From the NCBI GenBank assembly GCA_020718125.1, contig DYDC01000189.1:1-5626 (forward strand): a stretch of 5,626 nucleotides of DNA. Direction: 5' to 3'. The number at the start of each line of letters is the position of its first letter. Position 1 is the first letter of the stretch. A program made the position numbers and the translations under genes. This stretch comes from Methylacidiphilum sp. GTDB lineage: Bacteria > Verrucomicrobiota > Verrucomicrobiia > CAIQCK01. The notes under the pieces were generated by a model. That model did no database searches. It was not told the origin of the DNA and worked only from the letters and a program-made list of their open reading frames with translations. Below, in pieces: positions 1 to 5,626 of this stretch.

Positions 1-64
1 TCAAGCCGCCGTAGCGGCTGCCGATGCCCGCCGCCAGCACGACCAATGTCGGACTCTGGCTCAT
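1..64 (-). CDS. Nucleotidyltransferase (NTP-transferase fold), N-terminal fragment cut by the left edge
   Basis: Only the first 21 codons are in the window, reading from an ATG at 64-62. The visible peptide contains LVVLAAGIGSRYGGL, the N-terminal beta strand and glycine-rich NTP-binding loop of nucleotidyltransferases such as NDP-sugar pyrophosphorylases (the LAAG.GSR signature). The SRYGG continuation resembles a bacterial branch annotated simply as nucleotidyltransferase. Such enzymes are cytoplasmic and transfer a nucleotidyl group from an NTP to a phosphorylated sugar or related acceptor, releasing pyrophosphate. The ATG overlaps the TGA of the upstream oxidoreductase in an ATGA, which fixes the start and implies translational coupling. 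AAAGGG a few bases upstream is a weak Shine-Dalgarno-like match. The substrate cannot be told because the rest of the gene lies outside the window. Confidence 0.78.
   Translation of the reverse strand, partial: MSQSPTLVVLAAGIGSRYGGL
61..64 (-). promoter_or_regulatory. ATGA translational-coupling overlap (oxidoreductase / nucleotidyltransferase)
   Basis: On the minus strand the TGA stop of the oxidoreductase (63-61) overlaps the ATG of the nucleotidyltransferase (64-62). Four-base overlaps of this type usually allow terminating ribosomes to re-initiate, so the two proteins are probably made in linked amounts. Confidence 0.8.
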
Positions 65-1344
65 GCGCCCTTTGCGTGTCTCCGCTGGAACTCCTCGATG
101 CTCACCGTGCGCCCCGTCAACCGCGCTTCCTCGGCGGCGAAGGTGATCATGTGGCTGTGCGCCGTCGAGTCAATGCCCGCCTCCAGCGCCGCGCCCGGCG
201 GCCGGGTCATCTCGTCATAGACGGCGTTGACGAGGCCGGGATCGCCGCCCGCGTGCGACTCGTAGCCGCCGTCCGCGGCCTTCACCGAGTAACGCACCGG
301 CTCGCCGTCGTGCGGGAGGAAGATGAGGTTCGAGCCGAAATGCTTCCGATACGTCTCGCCGCCCTTGAGCACGCCGCGCGTGCCGTAGATTTCAAAGTGC
401 CGGCCGTTCTCGAACGCCGTCATCGTAAACGTGCCGGTCACGCCGCCGTCGAACTCCATCGCGAGCACTTGGCGGTCCACCGCGTCGTTGTCGCAACGAT
501 AGACGCAGCGGCCCCACGGGCTGGTGCGGAGCCACGCCGTGATCTCCTCCGGCGTCGCCGTGGCCGCGCGGTCGAACACCGACTCCAGCCAGAACGCGCG
601 CTTGTCGTTGAGGTAGCGTAGCGCGTTGAAAGGACATGTCTCGCCCGCCGGACAGCCGTCAGTGCAACGTGCGGGCGCTCCCGCCGGCGCGCGCTCGGCG
701 CGGAAGAACTCCAGCGAACCGAAGCTCGCGATCCGCCGGCAGCGCCGCCCGACGAGCCAGTGGACGATGTCGGTGTCGTGACAGCACTTGGACAGGATCA
801 TCGGCGAGCTTTTCGCCACGACCGACCAGTGGCCGCGCACGAACGAGTGCGCCTGATGCCACGGCTCGACGCCCTCGCTTGCCTGGATGGAAACAATCTC
901 GCCCAGCGCGCCCGACTCGATGATCTCCTTCGCCTTCCGGTAGAACGCCGAGAAGCGCAGGACGAAGCAGACCATCACGCGGCGGTCGGCCTTCCGTGCG
1001 CGGCGCTCGATGTCGAGCACCTGCTCGGCGCGCGTGGCGATGGGTTTTTCGAGCCAGACGTTGTAGCTCAACTCCAGCGCGCGGCAGCAGGGCGCGTAGT
1101 GGTCGTTGTCCTGCGTGGCGATGATGACCACGTCGGCGAGCTTGCCGGCGCCCAGCAACGCGTCGGCGCTGGCGAAACCGCGGAAGTCCGCGCGGCCGGA
1201 AATCTGCCGCACTTTCTCCACGCGCGCCGCCACGGGGTCGGCCCCGGCGACGATCTGGAAACGTTCCGGCTGTTTAGCGGCGAGCGCGGTGTAGGTCTGC
1301 GCGCGCGAGCCGCAGCCGATGCAGGCGAGTCTTAGGGGTTTCAT
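61..1344 (-). CDS. Gfo/Idh/MocA family NAD(P)-dependent oxidoreductase with Cys-rich insert
   Basis: The predicted protein has 427 residues. I chose the ATG at 1344 (MKPLRLACIGCGSRAQ) because it puts the first Rossmann strand right at the N-terminus; an in-frame GTG at 1404 would add 20 residues unlike the family. Residues 1-125 form the dinucleotide-binding domain, with GCGSRAQ at 10-16, the acidic end of the second strand near GAD (34-36), and the family hallmark EKP at 99-101. The second domain carries K186, H189 and D192 in a SKCCHDTDIVHW segment, the usual catalytic Lys/His region. Residues 227-237 hold a C-x3-C-x5-C cluster (C227, C231, C237), and C280 and C284 follow in a CVYRCDND motif. 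I have seen this pattern in a subset of family members and it may bind metal. The enzyme is likely cytoplasmic and oxidises or reduces a sugar, cyclitol or derivative; the substrate is not predictable. It follows the secreted glycosidase-like gene by 63 bases and overlaps the nucleotidyltransferase by four. Confidence 0.93.
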   Translation of the reverse strand: MKPLRLACIGCGSRAQTYTALAAKQPERFQIVAGADPVAARVEKVRQISGRADFRGFASADALLGAGKLADVVIIATQDNDHYAPCCRALELSYNVWLEKPIATRAEQVLDIERRARKADRRVMVCFVLRFSAFYRKAKEIIESGALGEIVSIQASEGVEPWHQAHSFVRGHWSVVAKSSPMILSKCCHDTDIVHWLVGRRCRRIASFGSLEFFRAERAPAGAPARCTDGCPAGETCPFNALRYLNDKRAFWLESVFDRAATATPEEITAWLRTSPWGRCVYRCDNDAVDRQVLAMEFDGGVTGTFTMTAFENGRHFEIYGTRGVLKGGETYRKHFGSNLIFLPHDGEPVRYSVKAADGGYESHAGGDPGLVNAVYDEMTRPPGAALEAGIDSTAHSHMITFAAEEARLTGRTVSIEEFQRRHAKGA

Positions 1345-1407
1345 GGCGCCGCAAAGAGAATCACATTTCGGCTCAGCCGGCAGCTTCAAAAATGCTCCGA
1401 ACACTTT

Positions 1408-3381
1408 TTACCGCTTGATGACCAGCGTCGCGGCACTCATCGGCACGAGGGTGATTTCGCACGGGCCACGTTTGGGTGAATCGAGCGATTTGAACCCGCC
1501 ACGCTGGAGAAGCTGTAGCTTCGAGCTCGCCGGCACGCCGACGCGCACCGTCGCCGCGGTTTTCACATCTGGATTGGCCATGAGCACGTAGCGGTTGCCG
1601 GCGTCGTCTGCGCGCGTGGCGAACTGGACCACCTCGCTGCTCGCGGTCACGTCGAGCTTGGCTGGCTTGGGAGCCGACAGCAGCGCGGGGAACAACGCTT
1701 TGACTTCGTTGCCGACGACAAGCATGTCGGCCCAGCGTTTGTCGAAGCCCAGCCGGTCCCGCATCAGGTCGAAGTAGCTGTAGTAGATCAATCCGTGCGC
1801 GCCGTTGATAAGGCAGAGGTAGGTCATCACCAGTTCCTCGTCCAGCGTCGGTGCACGAAACTTCTCGGGATAGTCTTTCTTGTAGCACGCCCAATCCATC
1901 GCCTGCGGCACCATCCAGAGTGGACGTTGACTGTCGGAGACCGCCGCGCACTTGCGCGTCCAATCGGCCGCCATCGTCACGGGCCGGTCGGGCACCGGAT
2001 ACGGGTCCGAGCCGAGCACGTCGGCGGAGTTGAGATAGCCGTAGAACTCGTCCACCTGATAGAGCACGGCCCACGTCGGGTGTTGCGGGTCGAGTTGCCG
2101 CACAAGCCGCTGGCGGGCGTCGAGCCGGTCGCGCATCGTCAGCGGCAGCTCGTCGTTCAGATACCACGCCAGCACGGCGGGATGATCTCTGAACGCGCCG
2201 ACGATACCGCGCACGATGGCGTCCTCGCCGCGGAACCCAAGCGCCGGCTCGTAGTAACCTGCCGTGCCGGCGAACACGTCCTTGACCGAGTAGATGATCT
2301 TCAGTTTGCGTGCCCCAAGCGCGTCGAGGTAATCGCGGACCTTGGGAATGCCGCCGACGTTGATGCCGTAGCACATGATGGTGTTGAACGGGCTGGCGGC
2401 CACGCGGTCGAGATGCTGCTCGAAGCCCTTCGTCGTCGGCCCCGGCCCGAAATACCAGCCCAGCGGGAAAAACGGCTTGCCGTTGACGATGGTGCGGTTG
2501 CGCTCATCAATGAAGACCGTCGGCGGCGGCGCGCCGGCCAGCAGCTTCTGTAACTCGAACTCCTGCACGCCGAGCCGCGATTTGTCGGGCGCGAGCAGTT
2601 GGACGCAAACCTGATGATTGCCGACCACCAGCGCGCGGCCATCGAACGTCACATCCGTGTAACCACCGGCCTGTGGAGCGAGCCTCTTTTCGTTCAAGGT
2701 CTTTCCGTCCCGTCGCAGCGAGCAGACCAGCGTCGTCTGTTCCGGTTTCAGTCCGCCCTTGAAATAGTCGGCGACTTTCGCGCGCACGACGATGCGTTGG
2801 TCGGCGGCGTTCTTCAGCAGCCGCCCGCGATAGTTCGGCCGCAACAACGCCGCGGCGAGCGCCGGCGGATAAGACTCGGTGACGGTCACGTCATCAAACC
2901 ATGCCGTGCCCGTCATGTGCTGGCGGAGGTAGAGGCTGACGCGGACGCTGGTTGCCTCCTTGGGGATCGGCGCGGTCACGCTCTCGACATGGAACCAATC
3001 CTGGTCGCCTTTCTTGCCGCTCGCGTAGCTGCCGCCGAGCCAGCCTTTCGTGCCGCCCCATTCCATGCAGATCGTCGCGCCGGTGTCTTCGCCGCGCACG
3101 CCGCGCGCCCGAACCCACGCGCTGTAGCGATACTTCATGCCCGGCTTGAAAGGGATGTTCTGCGAGGCGAGCAGATAGGTGGCTTGGTTGGTGTTCACCA
3201 GCCGCAGACTGCACGCGCCGGTGTGGGCGATGTCCGCGACGACGCCGAAACCTCTGGGCAACTGCCACGCAGTTGCGCCGTCTTCAAAACCGGCGTTCTG
3301 CAAGAGGTTCGCATCTTGTCCGTTGGCAACGGCAACAAACGCCAGAATAACCAGTGTGTGAAAGGCTCGTAGGAGAGTCAT
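1408..3381 (-). CDS. Secreted CBM plus TIM-barrel glycoside-hydrolase-like protein
   Basis: The predicted protein has 657 residues. The ATG at 3381 is chosen because it overlaps the upstream TGA and starts a clean signal peptide: MTLLR, then a hydrophobic core to about residue 19, with likely cleavage after ANG (19-21). An upstream in-frame extension to 3624 lies inside the URO-D gene and is not signal-like. Residues about 25-170 resemble a CBM4/9-type beta-sandwich (NLLQNAGFEDG, then WFDDVTVTES at 162-170). Residues about 190-285 look like a further beta-rich linker domain. The segment 289-305 (VFIDERN, then NGKPFFPLGWYFGPG) opens a TIM barrel, with the strand-4 motif WYLNDE at 406-411 making E411 the best general acid/base candidate. 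SDPYP (458-462) and GLIYYSYFD (530-538) are later barrel strands. Residues about 570-657 form a C-terminal beta domain. It probably acts on a glycan outside the cytoplasm. No CAZy family can be assigned by eye, and the nucleophile is not obvious. Activity is inferred. Confidence 0.88.
   Translation of the reverse strand: MTLLRAFHTLVILAFVAVANGQDANLLQNAGFEDGATAWQLPRGFGVVADIAHTGACSLRLVNTNQATYLLASQNIPFKPGMKYRYSAWVRARGVRGEDTGATICMEWGGTKGWLGGSYASGKKGDQDWFHVESVTAPIPKEATSVRVSLYLRQHMTGTAWFDDVTVTESYPPALAAALLRPNYRGRLLKNAADQRIVVRAKVADYFKGGLKPEQTTLVCSLRRDGKTLNEKRLAPQAGGYTDVTFDGRALVVGNHQVCVQLLAPDKSRLGVQEFELQKLLAGAPPPTVFIDERNRTIVNGKPFFPLGWYFGPGPTTKGFEQHLDRVAASPFNTIMCYGINVGGIPKVRDYLDALGARKLKIIYSVKDVFAGTAGYYEPALGFRGEDAIVRGIVGAFRDHPAVLAWYLNDELPLTMRDRLDARQRLVRQLDPQHPTWAVLYQVDEFYGYLNSADVLGSDPYPVPDRPVTMAADWTRKCAAVSDSQRPLWMVPQAMDWACYKKDYPEKFRAPTLDEELVMTYLCLINGAHGLIYYSYFDLMRDRLGFDKRWADMLVVGNEVKALFPALLSAPKPAKLDVTASSEVVQFATRADDAGNRYVLMANPDVKTAATVRVGVPASSKLQLLQRGGFKSLDSPKRGPCEITLVPMSAATLVIKR
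3378..3381 (-). promoter_or_regulatory. ATGA translational-coupling overlap (URO-D-like / glycosidase-like)
   Basis: The TGA of the URO-D-superfamily gene (3380-3378) overlaps the ATG of the secreted protein (3381-3379). No Shine-Dalgarno sequence precedes this start (the upstream bases are CAATACACCC), so re-initiation after the upstream stop is the most plausible route of translation. Confidence 0.8.
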
Positions 3382-4457
3382 GGGTGTATTGAATCCGCCG
3401 CTTCGAAGAACGCCACGACGTTCTCCCACGGTGTCTCCGGCCCCAACACGTGCGCTGGGGCGAGGATCAGCCCGCCGCCGCAGCCCACGTCGCGGATGCG
3501 CGCCCGCACCTCCGCCCGCACCTCTTCCGGCGTGCCGAACGGCATCGTCCGCTGCACGCTCACCGTGCCCCAGAATGACAGCCGGTCGCCATAGCGTTGC
3601 TTGATGGCCGCCGGGTCCATGCACTCCGGCTGCACTGGGTTGAGGATATCAATGCCCACCTCGATCAACTCCGGGACCGCCGGCTCGACGTTGCCGTCAG
3701 AGTGATAAAAAACCTTCGTCGCCGGGTTCGCCGTCTTCACCGCCTGCACCGTCGCGGCGAGCCGCGGCTTCAGGAACTCGCGCCACGTTTCGAGGCTCAT
3801 CAACAGGCCGTTCTGCCCGGCGATGTCGTCGCCGGTGATGATGATGTCCACGCCCGCCCGTGCGAACTCCGCCGCCGCGCGCTGCTGAAACGCCGCCGTG
3901 CGCTCGAAGAAGTAGTGCGCCACCTCCGGCGCAGCCGCGAGGTCCATCATCAGGTCTTCCAGTCCGCGGATAAACCATGACTGCTCGAACACCGACCCCG
4001 CAAACGCCGCCACCGCGAAACCCTGCCGGTGCAGCGTCTCGACGCACTCGCGCAGGCCGGCGTAACGATACGGCTGGTCGAGGTCCGGCCACGGGTATTC
4101 CTTCAGCCGCCCGAAGTCCTGCATGCCGCGCAACGGCGACTCGACGTGGGCGAAGTGATAGAACCCACCGCCGCGCCACCACACGCCCCATTCGTCCACC
4201 TGTCCGCCCGCGAGCGCCGCCTCGGCCTGCGAGCCAAACCATTCCGCAAACCGCGCGCGCGGCGCCGTCGTCGGCTGGAACGTCACGCTCGTGATGTCCA
4301 TGCCGAAGTAGTCGCGCGGCGACTTCGGCGCGCAGTGTTCACACAGCATCCGCTCGATGGGCGGCGTGTAGCCGATGGCTTCCTCGTAGAGCAAGCGCGG
4401 CACGCGGTCGGTGGGCCGGTGCGCCAGCGCGGTCAGAACTCGTTCGCGTGAGGTCAT
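3378..4457 (-). CDS. Uroporphyrinogen decarboxylase (URO-D) superfamily protein, not HemE
   Basis: The predicted protein has 359 residues, the usual size for the superfamily. The N-terminus MTSRERVLTALAHRPTDRVP (1-20) matches the standard opening of the non-HemE URO-D/methyltransferase branch. Later landmarks are ITGDDIAGQNG (207-217), FYHSDGNVEP (250-259), a strand with DILNPVQPECMD (270-281), WGTVSVQ (296-302), and the closing GGGLILAPAHVLGP (327-340) with ETPWENVVAFFEA. HemE's N-terminal arginine-rich substrate motif is absent, so heme synthesis is unlikely. The HxC zinc ligand pair of MtaA/CmuA-type corrinoid methyltransferases is also absent: the equivalent place reads H252-S-D254. This leaves an uncharacterised branch common in carbohydrate-degrading lineages. 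It is presumably a cytoplasmic TIM-barrel enzyme acting on an unknown substrate, perhaps a decarboxylation or methyl transfer. It overlaps the secreted protein downstream and follows the DUF4926-like gene by 78 bases. Confidence 0.9.
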   Translation of the reverse strand: MTSRERVLTALAHRPTDRVPRLLYEEAIGYTPPIERMLCEHCAPKSPRDYFGMDITSVTFQPTTAPRARFAEWFGSQAEAALAGGQVDEWGVWWRGGGFYHFAHVESPLRGMQDFGRLKEYPWPDLDQPYRYAGLRECVETLHRQGFAVAAFAGSVFEQSWFIRGLEDLMMDLAAAPEVAHYFFERTAAFQQRAAAEFARAGVDIIITGDDIAGQNGLLMSLETWREFLKPRLAATVQAVKTANPATKVFYHSDGNVEPAVPELIEVGIDILNPVQPECMDPAAIKQRYGDRLSFWGTVSVQRTMPFGTPEEVRAEVRARIRDVGCGGGLILAPAHVLGPETPWENVVAFFEAADSIHP

Positions 4458-4535
4458 GGGTGCTTTGTTGTCCGACTGGCTTTGGAGTTGACGGCGAAAC
4501 AGATGCCGAGGCCGCTGGCTTTCGCCGGCACTAGC

Positions 4536-4775
4536 TCAGGTATGCGCCAGTTCCCGGGCGTGGGGAATGTCTTGCGAGTAGAGCGGGCGGACTTGCGCGC
4601 GATCCAGAGTGAGCAGTGCAACGGTGTGACCGTCGTAGCCGACAAACTCCACCTCGAACGCCGCGCCTTCGCCATGCACCAACACCACCGTGCCGACGTC
4701 ACCGCTGACCAGCCCGTGCTCAGGCAGGTCGCACGTCAGTGCCACAGCATCCAGTTCGTTGATCGTGGTTTTCAT
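4536..4775 (-). CDS. DUF4926-like small protein
   Basis: The predicted protein has 79 residues and starts at the ATG 4775-4773. It resembles DUF4926: an N-terminal strand and LDAVALTCDLPEHGL (8-22), then a small SH3-like beta-barrel pattern with SGDVGTVVLVHGEG (24-37), FEVEFVGYDG (40-49), and VALLTLDRAQVRP (52-64). The ordered features (DLPEHGL, G-x-VG, VEFV.YDG, ALLTL) fit that family well, and the length is typical. No catalytic residues, signal peptide or membrane segment are visible, so it is probably a cytoplasmic binding protein. It overlaps the DUF6883-like gene by four bases (ATGA). Genes of this family commonly sit next to DUF6883 genes, as far as I recall, and the tight coupling suggests the two proteins act together. 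Its function is unknown; an antitoxin or immunity-like partner role is a guess from architecture. Confidence 0.85.
   Translation of the reverse strand: MKTTINELDAVALTCDLPEHGLVSGDVGTVVLVHGEGAAFEVEFVGYDGHTVALLTLDRAQVRPLYSQDIPHARELAHT
4772..4775 (-). promoter_or_regulatory. ATGA translational-coupling overlap (DUF6883-like / DUF4926-like)
   Basis: The TGA of the DUF6883-like gene (4774-4772) overlaps the ATG of the DUF4926-like gene (4775-4773). There is no visible Shine-Dalgarno sequence before the second start. This implies linked synthesis of the two small proteins. Confidence 0.8.
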
Positions 4776-5110
4776 TTCGGCAAAGGATGCGCGGTCACAA
4801 ATCGCGGCGCATCGCTACCCGCACTGATATACCACGCAGCCCGCACATTCAAGCTTGTGCCGTCAGGCGCAGCCAACGGGCCATCCACGACATGCCGGGT
4901 GCCGTGAACCGTGCGCTCCGTTGCCACCACCTCGTTCTCGCGGGCGTGCTGGAGCAACGCGTCAGCCAGCAGCCGCCACTCGGCTACGGTGAAACCGAAT
5001 CGCAGGAAGAACCACGCCTTGCTGCCGCCAGCAGGATGCGCGGGGTTGAGCAGGTAATGCGTCACCTTCCGTTCCGGCACGGTCGCCAACTGGGCGTTCG
5101 GCAGTTTCAT
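4772..5110 (-). CDS. DUF6883-like small protein
   Basis: The predicted protein has 112 residues. The ATG at 5110 is preferred because it begins MKLPNAQ, the usual opening of DUF6883 proteins; a TTG at 5143 would add 11 unrelated residues. Family-like features in order are a short lead (PNAQLATVPERKVTHYLLNP, 4-23), AHPAGGSKAWFF (24-35), a helix TVAEWRLLADALLQHA (41-56), a two-stranded segment TRHVVDGPLAAPDG (71-84), and a C-terminal VRAAWYISAGSDAPRFVTAHP (89-109 region). The conserved Lys15/Tyr19/Asn22/His25/Lys31 and the Arg90/Trp93/Pro102 positions are candidates for a functional surface. I recall similar domains at the C-termini of some polymorphic-toxin or phage head proteins, which would fit a toxic activity, but nothing here proves it. 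There is no signal peptide. It starts 38 bases after the SDR stop and is coupled to the DUF4926-like gene. Confidence 0.8.
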   Translation of the reverse strand: MKLPNAQLATVPERKVTHYLLNPAHPAGGSKAWFFLRFGFTVAEWRLLADALLQHARENEVVATERTVHGTRHVVDGPLAAPDGTSLNVRAAWYISAGSDAPRFVTAHPLPK

Positions 5111-5148
5111 TCGGCCAAAACCCGCTTCACCAAACCGCAGCAATCACA

Positions 5149-5626
5149 TCAGTAGGGGTTCAGCATGTCCTTGACCTGCTTGGTGCCCCAGATGTTGACC
5201 TCCTCGATGACGCAGTGGTCGGGCACGTCCACGCAGTGAACCAGCGTGCGCGCGAAGTCCACCGCGTCGGGGTAGCCCTCCTGCCAACTGTCGTCAATTT
5301 TCGCATTGGCGCAGAAGTTCGTCTTCGCCGCGCCGGGCACGAAACTGGACGCCTTCCCGCCCCATTCGGCCATCTCGCGGTGCAGGCAGCGCGTGAAGCC
5401 GACCATGCCGTCCTTCGCGGCGGTATAGACCGCCCAGTTGGCCCACGCGTGATACGCGCAGCCGCTGGAGACGTTCACGATGAGGCCGCGCCCGCGGGGC
5501 CGCATCACGCGCACCGCCTCGCGGCAGCCGATGATGACGGAGGTGATGTTGATGTCGAGCACCTGACGGATGGCCTCGTCGTCGAGGTCCTGCACCGGCG
5601 CGATCTTCACGCCCGCGCCGTGGTTG
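5149..5626 (-). CDS. Short-chain dehydrogenase/reductase (SDR), 5' end cut by the right edge
   Basis: About 158 residues of an NAD(P)-dependent oxidoreductase are visible and the reading frame is open to the right edge. The first visible residues are NHGAG, the remnant of the SDR NNAG strand-4 motif, so the cofactor-binding TGxxxGxG region lies outside the window. Numbering from that Asn, the catalytic tetrad is complete: N26 (in LDINITS), S54 (in VNVSSG), Y67 and K71 (in VYTAAKDG, the Tyr-x3-Lys motif, 13 residues after the Ser as usual). The PG motif follows in SFVPGAAKTNF, and the C-terminus IEEVNIWGTKQ closes the substrate-binding part. A GTG at 5610 lies within the domain and is not a credible start. 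The total family length is about 250 residues, so roughly the first third is missing. The substrate is unknown; a sugar or polyol fits the neighbours. Confidence 0.92.
   Translation of the reverse strand, partial: NHGAGVKIAPVQDLDDEAIRQVLDINITSVIIGCREAVRVMRPRGRGLIVNVSSGCAYHAWANWAVYTAAKDGMVGFTRCLHREMAEWGGKASSFVPGAAKTNFCANAKIDDSWQEGYPDAVDFARTLVHCVDVPDHCVIEEVNIWGTKQVKDMLNPY

Noticed and set aside
1369..1379. Small palindrome CGGCTGAGCCG between the secreted-protein gene and the oxidoreductase
   Set aside because: The stem is only four to five pairs with a tiny loop and no T-tract, so it is expected by chance in GC-rich DNA.
1373..2374. 333-residue open frame on the minus strand inside the secreted-protein gene
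   Set aside because: It is Arg-rich and low in hydrophobic order, with no recognisable motif, and lies in another frame of a well-supported gene. GC-rich coding DNA often leaves such open frames.
1795..3372. Long plus-strand open frames (252 and 257 residues, plus similar ones at 46-621 and 760-1335)
   Set aside because: They are antisense to convincing minus-strand genes and their Arg/His/Ala/Val-rich composition matches reverse-strand shadows in GC-rich DNA. No motif, start signal or domain is visible.
3382..3624. N-terminal extension of the secreted protein to a more upstream start
   Set aside because: The 81 extra residues are inside the URO-D gene in another frame and would bury the signal peptide. 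The ATGA start at 3381 is far better.
4514..4529. Possible terminator hairpin after the DUF4926-like gene (GCCGGC, GAAA loop, GCCAGC on the minus strand)
   Set aside because: The six-pair stem contains a C/A mismatch in the minus-strand RNA and no T-tract follows, so it is not a convincing terminator.
4454..4702. 82-residue open frame bridging the DUF4926-like gene and the URO-D start
   Set aside because: It raised the idea of a frameshifted DUF4926 tail, but the in-frame DUF4926 protein already has its normal length and ending, and the alternative frame shows no family-like sequence.
5144..5151. TGATG stop/start overlap at the end of the SDR gene
   Set aside because: The ATG at 5149-5147 is followed immediately by an in-frame TGA, so it cannot start a gene.

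Overview
This window is a densely packed, GC-rich stretch of bacterial DNA. Every convincing gene lies on the minus strand, so the genes are transcribed from right to left. No lineage marker is present. The set of families (a URO-D-superfamily protein that is not HemE, a secreted CBM plus TIM-barrel glycoside-hydrolase-like protein, a Gfo/Idh/MocA oxidoreductase with a Cys-rich insert, and a LAAG..SRYGG nucleotidyltransferase) is typical of the Planctomycetota-Verrucomicrobiota group. My best guess is a Verrucomicrobiota member, but this rests on family composition and not on a marker gene.

In transcription order the layout is: (1) a short-chain dehydrogenase/reductase (SDR) cut by the right edge (5149-5626); (2) a small DUF6883-like protein (4772-5110); (3) a small DUF4926-like protein (4536-4775); (4) a URO-D-superfamily protein (3378-4457); (5) a secreted carbohydrate-binding/TIM-barrel protein with a signal peptide (1408-3381); (6) a Gfo/Idh/MocA oxidoreductase (61-1344); (7) the first 21 codons of a nucleotidyltransferase that runs off the left edge (1-64).

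The genes form three translationally coupled pairs, each joined by a 4-base ATGA stop/start overlap: DUF6883/DUF4926, URO-D/glycosidase-like, and oxidoreductase/nucleotidyltransferase. The pairs are separated by gaps of 38, 78 and 63 bases. I see no convincing terminator, promoter, RNA gene, mobile element, CRISPR array or repeat array. No stretch over 300 bases lacks a gene. The whole window therefore looks like the interior of one operon.

Functionally, the larger genes suggest carbohydrate handling. An exported protein binds or cleaves a glycan, cytoplasmic NAD(P)-dependent oxidoreductases (SDR and Gfo/Idh/MocA) process sugars or polyols, and a nucleotidyltransferase would activate a sugar or phospho-substrate. 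The URO-D-like protein has no assigned role here. The DUF6883/DUF4926 pair looks like a self-contained two-gene cassette inserted in this setting and is the most intriguing part, because its function is unknown and its two-gene coupled architecture resembles toxin-antitoxin modules. That resemblance is architectural only and is not evidence of activity.
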